Assembly (NCBI GenBank): GCA_963576725.1
Contig: OY755252.1
Span: forward strand, 48,610,840-48,674,839
From: Azorinus chamasolen
Taxonomy: Eukaryota; Mollusca; Bivalvia; Cardiida; Solecurtidae
Length of the DNA: 64,000 bases
Reading direction: 5' to 3'
Shown here: positions 33,292 through 43,512 of the stretch, piece by piece
Numbering within the stretch: position 1 is the stretch's first letter
Layout of the letters: every line of letters begins with the position of its first letter
Program-made: the position numbers and the translations under genes
The notes under the pieces: model-generated
Told to the model about the DNA's origin: nothing
Database searches by the model: none
Seen by the model: only the letters and a program-made list of their open reading frames with translations

Positions 33292-33389
33292 GCTACACAT
33301 AATTATGCTAATTCATAAGGTGATCGCTTTAGAAAGTGATGTAATCTTCATTGTGTCACATACTGTATTTATGTGCTTAGTGATTCAAT

Positions 33390-34075
33390 AAACTGTAACC
33401 TGCAAAGTGTAACAAATAAACTGTAAACTACAAACTGTAAACTATAACATTCAATAAACTATAAAGTGTAACATATAAACTGTAAACTATAAACTGTTAA
33501 CTACAAACTGTAAACTATAACATCCAATACACTCTAAAGTGTAACAAATAAACTATAAACTGTTAACTACAAACTGTAAACTATAACATCCAATACACTC
33601 TAAAGTGTAACAAATAAACTATAAACTGTTAACTACAAACTGTAAACTATAAACAGTTAACTACAAACTGTAAACTATAACATCCAATACACTCTAAAGT
33701 GTAACAAATAAACTGTAAACTATAAACTGTTAACTACAAACTGTAAACTATAACATCCAATACACTCTAAAGTGTAACAAATAAACTGTAAACTATAAAC
33801 TGTTAACTACAAACTGTAAACTATAACATCCAATACACTCTAAAGTGTAACAAATAAACTGTAAACTATAAACAGTTAACTACAAACTGTAAACTATAAC
33901 ATTCAATACACTCTAAAGTGTAACATATAAACTGTAAACAGTACACATGCTTCATAAAGTGGCACTTGCTTTATGTGTACTTAGTGATTCAATAAACTAT
34001 AAGCTATAACATATGAATCGAAAACTGTAAACTGCAAACTATAAAATGCAAATTGTAAACGTTAAACTGTAAACA
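33390..34075. repeat. ~72-bp minisatellite of AACTGTAAACTATAAACTG type
   Basis: Higher unit: CATCCAATACACTCTAAAGTGT followed by alternating AAACTGT/AAACTAT blocks; the ACTCTAAAGTGTAAC landmark recurs near 33533, 33597, 33691, 33763 and 33835. A looser outlier block is at 34290-34512. Confidence 0.9.
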
Positions 34076-34117
34076 AGTTTTCTTCAGCAATACCGTCACA
34101 GTGTCAAAATGTCAAAC

Positions 34118-34178
34118 AGTTTGGATCCTGATAAGACCAAATAGTTATTCGGCTTCTGTGTCATAGCTGTTTTGATCA
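34118..34178. repeat. Hairpin family I copy
   Basis: AAACAGTTTGGATCCTGATA then a partner with TTTTGATCAT; a better copy at 34552-34620 (CAAACAGTTTGGATCTTGAT / TTATCTGGATCAAAACTGAT). Confidence 0.6.
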
Positions 34179-34289
34179 TAATTGTTTTGCTTTTAAAGAT
34201 ACATATGCTTCATAAAGTAGATCTAGTCGGTTTAGAACATATTGTCATCGTCTTCCTCATGCCACTTACTGTATATGTGCTTAGTGATT

Positions 34290-34512
34290 CAATTAAATTC
34301 AAACTGTAAACTATAAACAATAAACTGTAAACTATAAACAGTAAATTATAAATAGTAGACCGCATCAATAAGCAGTAAAGTATAACAATGTAAACTATAA
34401 ACAATGACCACTAAACAATTAACAATAAACTATAAACAGTAAACCATAAACTATTACATGTAAACTATAAACTGTAACATATTAACTGTAAACCACAAAC
34501 AGTAAACTGTAA
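34290..34512. repeat. Second block of AAACTGTAAACTATAAAC repeats
   Basis: Irregular repeats of AAACTATAAACAGTAAAC, separated from the main array by about 215 bp that duplicate part of 33945-34010 (CATGCTTCATAAAGT, TGTGCTTAGTGATTCAAT). Confidence 0.8.
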
Positions 34513-35016
34513 GCAATTTTTCAGCAACAATACCGTCACAGTGTCAAAATGTCAAACAGTTTGGATCTTGATAAGACACCTTAGTTATTCAGCGTCTTAT
34601 CTGGATCAAAACTGATTTGCTTATTGGAGGTTATCACAAATTCGCCTTTAATGTTCAAAGAGTTCACCATTACCCTGACTGGCAAATGCAACAGTTTAGA
34701 TCCAGATGAGAGGCAAAGTCATTTTATATGGGACAACTATTGGAGCTCGCTCATTCTCCCCATCATAGGTATGTCGTTGTTCGGGTCTCTCACAGGAGCC
34801 GTCTGATCTGGGTCTACTCTGTTTGCAAATACATTGATAGGCGTATTTATGGAGTAAAGGGTTCAAAGAAATCTATAAACAGTGATAATTCAAGCAAAAC
34901 CATTTTTACACAATTTTCCCTGAACACTAAGGGTAAAGCCCATGGGTAATGTGGTATTGTTTGTAAATGCATCATTAGTTGCCTCTTAATTCATCTTTGT
35001 CATACAACAGTTATTT

Positions 35017-35022
35017 TATAAA
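35017..35022 (+). promoter_or_regulatory. TATA box of peptide gene 2
   Basis: TATAAA 88 bp before the start codon, in CAGTTATTTTATAAAC; matches the spacing and context of gene 1. Confidence 0.65.
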
Positions 35023-35104
35023 CTCCGGATGCTAGCTAATTGTCAATTTATGATACGACTAAGACGCGCACAACTTAGGGGGAGACAGATCTCTATAGAG
35101 CAAC

Positions 35105-38100
35105 ATGATGAAAACACTAGTTCTTGTTATAGCATGTAGCTGTATTTATGCGGGCGTCTGCGATGGTAAGTAATTTCACTTTCAGTCTCTATGTTTTAAT
35201 TCTTTATCTGATGAATATTCATGAGACAGTACCATGAATATTTATTAGAAGCCATTTTATAATGGAATAACACATATCAATATTTGACATTGAAATTTTG
35301 TATAGTCAGATCTCCATCAGTCTATAAGTAAACAGAGCAGATCCTCATCAGACGGGTCCTACAGAGGCCGTTTGTTCCGGGTCTACATTGTTTGCAAGGA
35401 CGTTACAAGCTACAGATAGGGACGGAGGTCTGATCTATTTGTTATGGCGTTATACAGATCTGATTCTACAGTATATGCCATGGCAATCCGGTGTAATTAA
35501 TTTCATGTAAACATAATTAATAGAGATGATTTCTCCTATGAATATCAGAGCTACAGATAAAGGTGTGTACTCAAATACTAAATTTGTCATTTTAGTACCA
35601 AATCCTATACTGTGACCAATCTTTAGAATCGTCTCTTCGAGACGATTCTAAAAAGTGGTCACAGTATAGGGTTTTGTGGAGAAATAAAATTATTCTTGAA
35701 AATGATTTAATTTACGCATCTTATCTGGAACCCTGGGACATTTAATGGTGGAGAGTCATTATTTAGCTTTAAACTAGAGTAACAACAGGACACCAAAGTT
35801 TCACTTTATTTATTCCATGGAAGTCGTTTATGATTTCCATGGAAGCCGTTTATGATTTTCATAGAATCCGTTTACGATTTTCATTGAATCTGTTTACTAT
35901 TTTTCATAGAATCCGTTTATCATTTTCATACCGTTTCCAATCTGTAATTAACTTTGTAATTTACTTAGCGTAAAGGTTGGTGATGTTATTTGGCTTATTG
36001 TAATTTTATAAATTAACTCTTTACTCCATGAATATGTATATGAGAAATAAATGCATCATGCATTTCAATTAGAGTATTTGTATAATGGCACATGAACACA
36101 TACACATTTAGCCATGTCGGAAACTAGAATATGATCTATGTATCCCCTACAGGACTCGTCTAATCTTGTTCTACTCTGTTTGAAAAGTCGTTATTAAAGG
36201 GAGTACTTGTGAAGTAAAGTGTTAACCTTTTTACCGCCAATGTCGCATGAATGCACCACGACAAATAGTGCAGTCACAGATCAGACGCCGCATTTTCAAG
36301 GCGGCATCTGACCAGGGACATCACTTTTTGTCTCAATCTCTAGTTCTACAATGTATATCTGTTCTTTATTCCATTTATTTATCTCATTTCCGTATTTTAC
36401 TGAATGATTTAACAAACTGGGATTGCAGACGACAATTAGAAATCTGGCGCCGAATGCGTTATACCAATCCGTTACAATGATACCATTCAGTATCATTTTG
36501 ACAGTATCACTTTGTCACTTACGTTTGAACCCATTACCTCATAGGCTATTTCTAGATACAACCTCTTGGAATAAATCTACCGAAAAGGAGCATTTACTAG
36601 CAAAAAGAATTTTTTTTAGAACTGTATAGTTTTGAAACCATTGTGATAAATAGAGCATTTGCTTCATATGAGCAAATGCTGTATTTATCACAATACATGT
36701 AGTTTCAAATAGCAACTTTACAGAGGCGTCAAATGTCGTCAATATGAGGGAATGGGTTAAATAATACATTGAAGGAAAAGAACACCATGAAACCGAAAGC
36801 AGACGGGACTGTTTGCTGGCGAACATAATGTGGGGCCAACATAGTTAAAGCAAGCCCTTACATAGTTTAAATGTATCAATCAACTCATTAGTTATTTTTT
36901 TAATAAAAATGATACTTAATGACCACAGTACCCTCTTTTACAGCTATGCCAGATACAGCTACCGCTGAGGAGTCTGACTTAGAAAGCTTACTGGAACGTT
37001 TTGCTGACGCTCGGGTGTTAAACGGAATGCCAGGCGGACCGGGCGTAAAGCTAGGCGGAAAACCGAAACCAAACAGCGTACAGTTCCGAATTAGATTTAA
37101 ATGTATTCGGGCGATACGAGAGTTTTTAACTGACCAAGGCGAGGACACGTGCGAGCTAGATGTGACCAGGTCAGTTGTTCAATGTATACTAACTACGACC
37201 CGCAAATACATGGTAAAACAGGCACCGGTAGAGGATAGCGTTGGGGACTTCATAGAGAATCTCGAATGCGAGGAAACAGAGTAAGTTGAATTAGGAGCCA
37301 TAGAAATGGGGCACATTTCAACCAGTTCCCTCATATTGACACCCCTGGGCACATTTCAACCAATTCCCTCATAGTGACACCCTTGGGCACATTTCAACCA
37401 ATTCCCTCATATTGACACCCCTGGGCACATTTCAACCAAGTCCCTCATAGTGACACCCCTGGGCACATTTTAACCAATTCCCTCATATTGACACCCCTGG
37501 GTACATTTCAACCAATTCCCTCATAGTGACACCCCTGGGCACATTTCAACCAATTCCCTCATATTGACACCCCTGGGCACATTTCAACCAATTCCCTCAT
37601 ATTGACACCCCCTGACCCCTCTTTTGAATATGTTATGACATTTATTTTAAATAGAGCATTTGCTCCATAGGAACAAATGATCTATTCATCACAATGGTTT
37701 CAAAACTACAGAATTCTAAATGTCTCCTTTTTATCTAGTTTATGCTCCTTTTCAGTAGATTTATACAAAGCGGTTGCATCAACAATTAGAATAATTAGGA
37801 GGTAATAAGTCTAAAAATAGCCTGCGAGGGAATGGGTAAATTGTTATGTATCCTGGAAGTCTAGGTCGTATAGTATAATAGTGGTTCATTGTAATCCACA
37901 AAAGTAAAATAACAAGACCAAAGGTAAAGCGTATGTATATAGAAGTAAAATAGTTTTATTAAGTTACTGTGAGAACTAGACATCTAGTATCTAACCCTAA
38001 ATTGCGACTCCAAATGAAAGGGCCAGAGTGAAATCGTACACAAAGGATTTGATATCAATTAGCAAGTATTCTGATTCTTATGGATGAGATCTTACGTAAT

Positions 38101-40970
38101 AGCTATCACCAGGCAGGCGGTATGTGTTGACAGTTTTTACGCGAGACAAATAATCTGAAGGGCACTTGTATGATTTTAAAGATGTAATTCATGGCTAAAA
38201 CGTGTGTGTATATACTATGATAAAATTATGTTTATAAATATTCATGACGTCAGTATTTCCAACTAAAACAGTTGAACTTAGATACCTCCAACTTCAAGGG
38301 GCCATAAATTACCTCGGAATAACATAATCGAATCAACCGATTACTAATTTGAACAATTTCTCGTGTTCGCTGCTTAAAGCAGGTCTAAAGTAATGCTGAA
38401 AGCAATGACTTTCAGCATTACTTTAGACCTGCATTAAGCTGCCAAGGGTTTAGATATGCATAGTGAAACATTTTAGAAGAATTCTATATCGTAAATTTTG
38501 GAAGAACCTAACTGTTACTTGGATATATTGAAGTCCGGCTGTATATTTCTCAAACTTACCCTTCAAATGTCAGATAGTCCGGCTGTATATTTCTCAAACT
38601 TACCCTTCAAATGTCAGATAGTCCGGGTGTATATTTCTCAAACTTACCCTTCAAATGTCAGATAGTCCGGGTGTATATTTCTCAAACTTACCCTTCAAAT
38701 GTCAGATAGTTTGGCTGTATATTTCTCAAACTTACCCTTCAAATGTCAGATAGTTTGAGTGTATATTTGTCAAACTTACCCTTCAAATGTCAGATAGTTT
38801 GGGTGTATATTTGTCAAACTTACACTTCAAATGTCAGATAGTCCGGGTGTATATTTCTCAAACTTACACTTCAAATGTCAGATAGTCCGGGTGTATATTT
38901 CTCAAACTTTCCCTTCAAATGTCAAATAGTCCGGGTGTATATTTCTCAAACTTACACTTCAAATGTCAGATAGTTTGGGTGTATATTTCTCAAACTTACA
39001 CTTCAAATGTCAGATAGTTTGGGTGTATATTTCTCAAACTTACACTTCAAATGTCAGATAGTTTGGGTGTATATTTCTCAAAGTTACACTTCAAATGTCA
39101 GATAGTCTGGGTGTATATTTCTCAAACTTACACTTCAAATGTCAGATAGTTTGGGTGTATATTTCTCAAAGTTATACTTCAAATGTCAGATAGTCCGGGT
39201 GTATATTTCTCAAACTTACCCTTCAAATGTCAGATAGTCCGGCTGTATATTTCTGAAACTTACCCTTCAAATGTCAGATAGTTTGGGTGTATATTTCTCA
39301 AACTTACACTTCAAATGTCAGATAGTTTGGCTGTATATTTCTCAAACTTACACTTCAAATGTCAGATAGTTTGGCTGTATATTTCTCAAACTTACACTTC
39401 AAGTGTCAGATAGTTTGGGTGTATATTTCTCAAACTTACACTTCAAATGTCAGATAGTTTGGCTGTATATTTCTCAAACTTACACTTCAAATGTCAGATA
39501 GTTTGGGTGTATATTTCTCAAACTTACACTTCAAATGTCAGATAGTTTGGGTGTATATTTCTCAAACTTACACTTCAAATGTCAGATAGTTTGGGTGTAT
39601 ATTTCTCAAACTTACACTTCAAATGTCAGATAGTTTGGGTGTATATTTCTCAAACTTACACTTCAAATGTCAGATAGTTTGGGTGTATATTTCTCAAACT
39701 TACCCTTCAAATGCCAGATAGTTTGGGTGTATAATTTGTCAAACTTACATTTCAAATGTCAGATAGTTTGGGTGTATATTTCTCAAACTTACACTTCAAA
39801 TGTCAGATAGTTTGGGTGTAAGTTTAACTTGTTCTAGATCACACTTTAGTTTGGGTATATGTAGACTTGCTCCAGATCACACTTTAGTCTGGGTGTAAGT
39901 AGACTTGCTCAAGGTCACACTTTTGTTGGGGGTGTATGCAGACTTGCTCCAGTTCACACTTTAGTTCGGGTGTAAGTAGACATGCTCAAGGTCACACTTT
40001 AGTTCGGGGGTATGCAGACTTGCTCCAGATCACACTTTAGTCTGGGTGTAAGTAGACATGCTCAAGGTCACACTTTAGTTCGGGTGTATGTAGACTTGCT
40101 CCAGATCACACTTTAGTCTGGGTGTAAGTAGACATGCTCAAGGTCACACTTTAGTTCGGGGGTATGCAGACTTGCTTCAGTTCACACTTTAGTTCGGGTG
40201 TATGCAGACTTGCTCCAGTTCGCACTTTAGTTCTGGTGTAAGTAGACATGCTCAAGGTCACACTTTAGTTCGGGGGTATGCAGACTTGCTTCAGTTCACA
40301 CTTTAGTTCGGGTGTATGCAGACTTGCTCCAGTTCACACTTTAGTTCGGGTGTAAGTAGACTTGCTCCAGATCACACTTTAACTCGTTGCTCCAGATCAC
40401 ACTTTAGTTCGTCGGGTGTATGTAGGCTTGCTCCAGATCACACTTTAGTTCGGATGTATGTAGACTTGCTCCAGATCACACTTTAGTTCGGGTGTAAGTA
40501 GACTTGCTCCAGATCACACTTTAACTCGTTGCTCCAGATCACACTTTAGTTCGTCGGGTGTATGTAGGCTTGCTCCAGATCACATTTTAGTTCGGGTGTA
40601 TGTAGACTTGCTCAAGGTCACACTTTAGTTCGGGTGTAAGTAAACATGCTCAAGGTCACAATTTAGTTCGGATCTATGTAGACTTGCTCCAGATCACACT
40701 TTAGTTCGGGTGTAAGTAGACTTGCTCCAGATCACATTTTAGTTCGGGTGTATGTAGACTTGCTCCAGATCACATTTTGAGCAGATACCATGTTACAGCA
40801 AGATGATAGTTCATGTATTTTTAAAAACTATTTTATACAGTGAGGAGGACGATGACGATGAGGACATGAGAGGGCTACAGCTACAAACCAGGAAGAGGGG
40901 ACGAATCTGGGGCAAGATCGTCAAGGGGCTGAAGATAGCAGCCAAAATCATCCAGATCATTTGGGGCTAA
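35105..40970 (+). CDS. Peptide gene 2: paralogue of gene 1 (3 exons)
   Basis: Exons: 35105-35165, 36944-37280, 40841-40970; same donor sequence GTAAGT, acceptor AG, and phases as gene 1; product 175 residues. Signal peptide residues 1-20 (MMKTLVLVIACSCIYAGVCD). Residues 29-39 (EESDLESLLER) are shared with gene 1. Prodomain Cys 74, 90, 101 and 129 repeat the x15, x10, x27 spacing; the additional Cys of gene 1 is Arg107 here. A very acidic stretch (EEDDDDED) precedes TRKR, a convertase-type site, then the 23-residue peptide 153-175 with five basic residues and a final Gly. It lacks the Arg-Pro-Gly tract. Expected to be secreted and processed like gene 1; the antimicrobial role is inferred from architecture only. 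Intron 2 is long (3.56 kb) because of three minisatellites. Confidence 0.85.
35195..35420. mobile_element. Old MITE family A copy in intron 1 of gene 2
   Basis: TTTATCTGATGAATATTCATG about 30 bp after the donor, and the hairpin AAACAGAGCAGATCC / GGTCTACATTGTTTGC. Position matches the remnant in gene 1, so it predates the duplication. Confidence 0.65.
35548..35735. repeat. Hairpin family H, good copy
   Basis: ATACTGTGACCAATCTTTAG and the inverted GGTCACAGTATAGGGTTT, centred on GAATCGTCTCTTCGAGACGA. Intron 1 of gene 2. Confidence 0.7.
35810..35940. repeat. ~24-bp degenerate repeat in intron 1 of gene 2
   Basis: TTTTCATAGAATCCGTTTA.GA recurs five or so times with substitutions (TCCATGGAAGTCGTTTATGA to TTTTCATACCGTTT). 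Confidence 0.7.
36012..36225. mobile_element. MITE family A, reversed copy with TTAA ends
   Basis: TTAACTCTTTACTCCATGAA to GAAGTAAAGTGTTAA. The TTAA at 36222-36225 is also the left end of the next MITE. Confidence 0.65.
36222..36462. mobile_element. Second copy of the GACGCCGC-hairpin MITE
   Basis: TTAACCTTTTTACCGCCAAT at the left; GATCAGACGCCGCATTTTCA / GGCGGCATCTGACCAGGGAC hairpin; right end CGCCGAATGCGTTAT. Matches 33045-33291. Confidence 0.7.
36525..36760. mobile_element. MITE family G, best copy
   Basis: Left end TTGAACCCATTACCTCATAG, right end TATGAGGGAATGGGTTAA. The interior palindrome, TTGTGATAAATAGAGCATTT / AAATGCTGTATTTATCACAA, surrounds CATATG. Other copies: 28784-28962, 37615-37842, and fragments near 6890 and 26660-26860. 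Confidence 0.75.
37311..37614. repeat. 38-bp minisatellite at start of intron 2 of gene 2 (~8 copies)
   Basis: Unit GCACATTTCAACCAATTCCC + TCATATTGACACCCCTGG, alternating ATATTG/ATAGTG. The gene 1 intron has only one related phrase, GGGACATATGTTGACACC, at the same place. Confidence 0.9.
37615..37842. mobile_element. MITE family G copy
   Basis: Hairpin AAATAGAGCATTTGCTCCAT / AACAAATGATCTATT and right end GCGAGGGAATGGGTAAA. Confidence 0.6.
37843..38531. other. Intron 2 of gene 2, non-repeat part with one hairpin
   Basis: A mariner-type hairpin core at 38370-38445 (CTTAAAGCAGGTCTAAAGTA / TACTTTAGACCTGCATTAAG, almost perfect). Otherwise unassigned intron sequence. Confidence 0.6.
38532..39822. 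repeat. 44-bp minisatellite (~29 copies) in intron 2 of gene 2
   Basis: Unit TTCAAATGTCAGATAGTTTG + GGTGTATATTTCTCAAACTT + ACAC, with CCGG/TTGG and ACCC/ACAC variants grouped along the array. Confidence 0.95.
39823..40778. repeat. 38-bp minisatellite (~25 copies) running to acceptor of exon 3
   Basis: Unit GGTGTAAGTAGACTTGCTCC + AGATCACACTTTAGTTCG, with a duplicated shorter variant (AACTCGTTGCTCCAG) at 40380 and 40522. The last unit passes into the single-copy intron end GAGCAGATACCATG. Confidence 0.95.
40899..40967 (+). other. Predicted mature peptide of gene 2
   Basis: 23 codons from the Gly after TRKR to the Gly before the stop; begins GRIWGKIVKGL, ends KIIQIIWG. Basic residues at positions 2, 6, 9, 12 and 16, so basic and hydrophobic residues fall on opposite helical faces. 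Confidence 0.7.
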
Positions 40971-40971
40971 C

Positions 40972-40977
40972 AATAAA
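40972..40977 (+). promoter_or_regulatory. Proximal poly(A) signal overlapping end of gene 2
   Basis: AATAAA only two bases after the stop codon. Gene 1 reads ACGCATTTGC there, without a signal. May be unused, as the distal signal at 42774 is the conserved one. Confidence 0.3.
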
Positions 40978-41082
40978 TGCATTCGCGTTTATTCATCCAC
41001 GAAAAAAATGATTTACTTATAACAGTTAAATCTGTCTCTATCAACCATGAAGAAGATGTATAATTAGGAGTGTTTAATCCAT

Positions 41083-41395
41083 TACCTGATGAATATTCAT
41101 GTTAGAACATTGACATCATGAATTTTAATGAACTGCCTGTTTATTATGGCATATGGGCACTGGATTCACATATCTATATAGTTCAGTAAACAGAGAACAC
41201 CCCTGATCAAACGGCTTCAGTGGGAGTCATCTGATCTGGGTCTACTCTGTTTGTAAATGCGTGAAAAGTCATCTCTATTAGGTACAAGGATATGGTACAT
41301 GGTAGCTTAGTGCATAATGAAAGGAGCTTTTAGCATTATCCTCACCCTGCGTTAAGCTGCCACCTGTTTTTAAGACACCATTTTTTATTCATTAA
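41083..41395. mobile_element. MITE family A plus half mariner hairpin in gene 2 3' UTR
   Basis: Family A: ATTACCTGATGAATATTCATG to GTCTACTCTGTTTGTAAATGC (41083-41292). The next 100 bp contain GGTAGCTTAGTGCATAATGA / CCTCACCCTGCGTTAAGCTG, the mariner-type hairpin. Confidence 0.6.
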
Positions 41396-41537
41396 CCGTT
41401 TCCCTTTATATTATAAGAGCTAATTCTAATATTTCCGGTATAGCTAAAAGTTCCATTGAATATATACCGTTATAAAAACGCGGTCAATTTATATTAATTT
41501 GATATATTCTTGCATAACTATTAATGAGGTAAAGAGT

Positions 41538-41755
41538 TAACTCTTTCCCTGAGATATAAACGCTTTTTCACACTTTTGCAAACACAGTTTTACCCAGATC
41601 AGACGGCTCCTTTAGGATGAAATTAGAATATATCTGATTCTACAGTTTTTACCAGTACCAAAACATCCCGTGTACACATACCATTACAAAACTTCAGCTT
41701 ATAAATATTCATGGTGTCGTTATTTCTTATATGAATATTCATCAGGAACAGGATG
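41538..41755. mobile_element. MITE family A copy, hairpin half lost
   Basis: TTAACTCTTTCCCTGAGATA, then CAAACACAGTTTTACCCAGA, without the second hairpin arm; right end TATGAATATTCATCAGGAAC. Confidence 0.6.
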
Positions 41756-42105
41756 AAGCAGATGTAGAACTTTATAACAAGTCCAGGGTTCAAATCGGGG
41801 CTTTCGAGTCACATATAGATCTACCAGCGCGATCAAGGACAACATTTGTTGACAAGTTGAATTATAAAATACAAACAAATTGGACAAGTGGCACACATAT
41901 TTGACCAGGACCAAGTGTTGTGCCTCTGTTTGGCAGCTGACTGGCATCTACACTGTTTGAAAATCTCGATACAACTATTTTCTATGTTCTGTTTAGTAAA
42001 CCTATTGACAGATTTATGTTTATTCTTTACCTCACATAAAGCCATTTCACGTCATGGCACACATAGTAGAACCAGATCAAATAACTCATGTTGGAGGCAC
42101 CTCCA

Positions 42106-42268
42106 AGAGCTCCAGATAAGATGCGTAAATTAAAATATTTTCAAGTAAAACTTCTTTATTTCTCCACCAAAGAGACGATTCTAAATAGTGGTCACATCAT
42201 AGGGTTTGGTGGAGAAATGACGATTTTAGTGTCTTGGTACGCTCCGTTATCTGTAGCTTTGACTGGTT
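42106..42268. repeat. Hairpin family H copy
   Basis: TTTCTCCACCAAAGAGACGA ... GGGTTTGGTGGAGAAATGAC. Confidence 0.65.
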
Positions 42269-42411
42269 CTGTTGTGTTTGCTTATGCTATACATATGTAA
42301 TATAGATACGATTCTACGAGTAGAGTTTCTGTCCTAGTAAACTGTTCTCTTGCTCATAATGCCACTATAAACAATCAACTAATAATGTATTTTTCATACA
42401 CTCAGTGTTTC

Positions 42412-42660
42412 TTAACCCTTCACCCCAAAATACGCTTTTCTGAGCCTTTGCAAACAGAGTAGACCCAGACCAGACGGCTACTATAGGACCCGTCAGACGA
42501 GGGCCTGCTCTATTTGCAGATCGTTTAATACACATATGATTTTACAGCTTCTACCATGGCCAACATTGTATGTGTTCATGTGCTATTATATTAAGTTAAT
42601 CTAATTAATATTCATGATGTCATTATTTCTTACATTAATATTCATGGAGTAAAGGGTTAA
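42412..42660. mobile_element. MITE family A, reference copy with TTAA ends
   Basis: TTAACCCTTCACCCCAAAAT to CATGGAGTAAAGGGTTAA, 249 bp including both TTAA. The hairpin GCAAACAGAGTAGACCCAGA / GGGCCTGCTCTATTTGC is near its left end. Most complete example here. Confidence 0.85.
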
Positions 42661-42773
42661 TACATATTCACGATGTAACGGGTTAATTTGACTAGAATCT
42701 GTGTACCGACATATTGTTTCCTATGCCTGTTATCATGTCTATCTGTTATTTTACTTTTATTTTTAGTCTCATT

Positions 42774-42779
42774 AATAAA
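42774..42779 (+). promoter_or_regulatory. Distal poly(A) signal of gene 2
   Basis: AATAAA in a context homologous to the gene 1 3' end at 29454 (CCTGTTATCATGTCTATCTG upstream). Marks the right edge of the duplicated gene block. Confidence 0.65.
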
Positions 42780-42899
42780 GTGTTATCAGCATGGTTCCAC
42801 TATCTGTTGTTTATTATCACATTATGATAGTATTTACCCCTGATTCAGCTATTCGAGACCTGTTTCGCATTTGCACGTGGCGTGGACCAAGCACGTGGA

Positions 42900-42975
42900 C
42901 CAAGAACGCGGCGTGGACCAAGATGAGAGGCCGAGTAATTCTGTGTCTCATCAGGACTCAAGCTGTTTGACAATT
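42900..42975. repeat. Hairpin family I copy
   Basis: GGACCAAGATGAGAGGCCGA with TCTCATCAGGACTCAAGCTG; a 16-bp direct repeat GCGTGGACCAAG(CA/A)CG precedes it. Confidence 0.5.
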
Positions 42976-43020
42976 GTTCAAAAGTTTCTCAAAACTTGAT
43001 AGAAACGGAAGTGAAAACTG

Positions 43021-43237
43021 TACTCCAGTAGAAACTGTCCTAAACGTTCATTCATTTATTGAACATAGGGGTCTTAAAACACATGCTCGCTTAATGCAGG
43101 TCAAAAGTAACACAGAAAGCTCCTATTGGAGTTTTCTGTATTACTTTTGACCTGCAGTTAGCTACCACCTGCCTTACAGACTCATAGATACACGTATACC
43201 TCTTTTTTGATGTCCACTTAAGACACGTTCTACTGTA
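43021..43237. mobile_element. Mariner-type MITE
   Basis: CAGTAGAAACTGTCCTAAAC at the left, CACTTAAGACACGTTCTACTG at the right, TA outside; interior hairpin CTTAATGCAGGTCAAAAGTA / TACTTTTGACCTGCAGTTAG. Confidence 0.75.
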
Positions 43238-43309
43238 GATCAAACTTAGCAGTTAATATTTTTCACAGCGCGGTGAAACTTAATATTTGAGAGATCGGAA
43301 AAGTTGGCT

Positions 43310-43512
43310 ACTAGTAGCTGGCTACTAGTAACTGGCTACTTGTAGTAGGAAAACTTGGCTACTAGTAACTGGCTACTAGTAGTAGGAAAAGTTGGTTACT
43401 AGTAGCCAGCTACTAGTAACTGGCTACTTGTAATAGAAAAACTTGGCTATTAGTAACTGGCTACTAGTAGTAGGAAAGGTTGCTTACTAGTAACTGGCTA
43501 CTACTAGTAGGA
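43310..43512. repeat. ACTAGT-rich short repeats at left edge of satellite
   Basis: Repeats of GGCTACTAGTAACTGGCTAC and AGTAGTAGGAAAACTTGGCT with mixed 16-, 33- and 54-bp spacing. Directly precedes the first diverged satellite units, which share GTAGCTGGGTAG with it. Confidence 0.85.

Noticed and set aside
37311..40778. CRISPR-like array because of short regular repeats
   Set aside because: There are no unique spacers; units are head-to-tail minisatellite copies within an intron of a eukaryotic gene.
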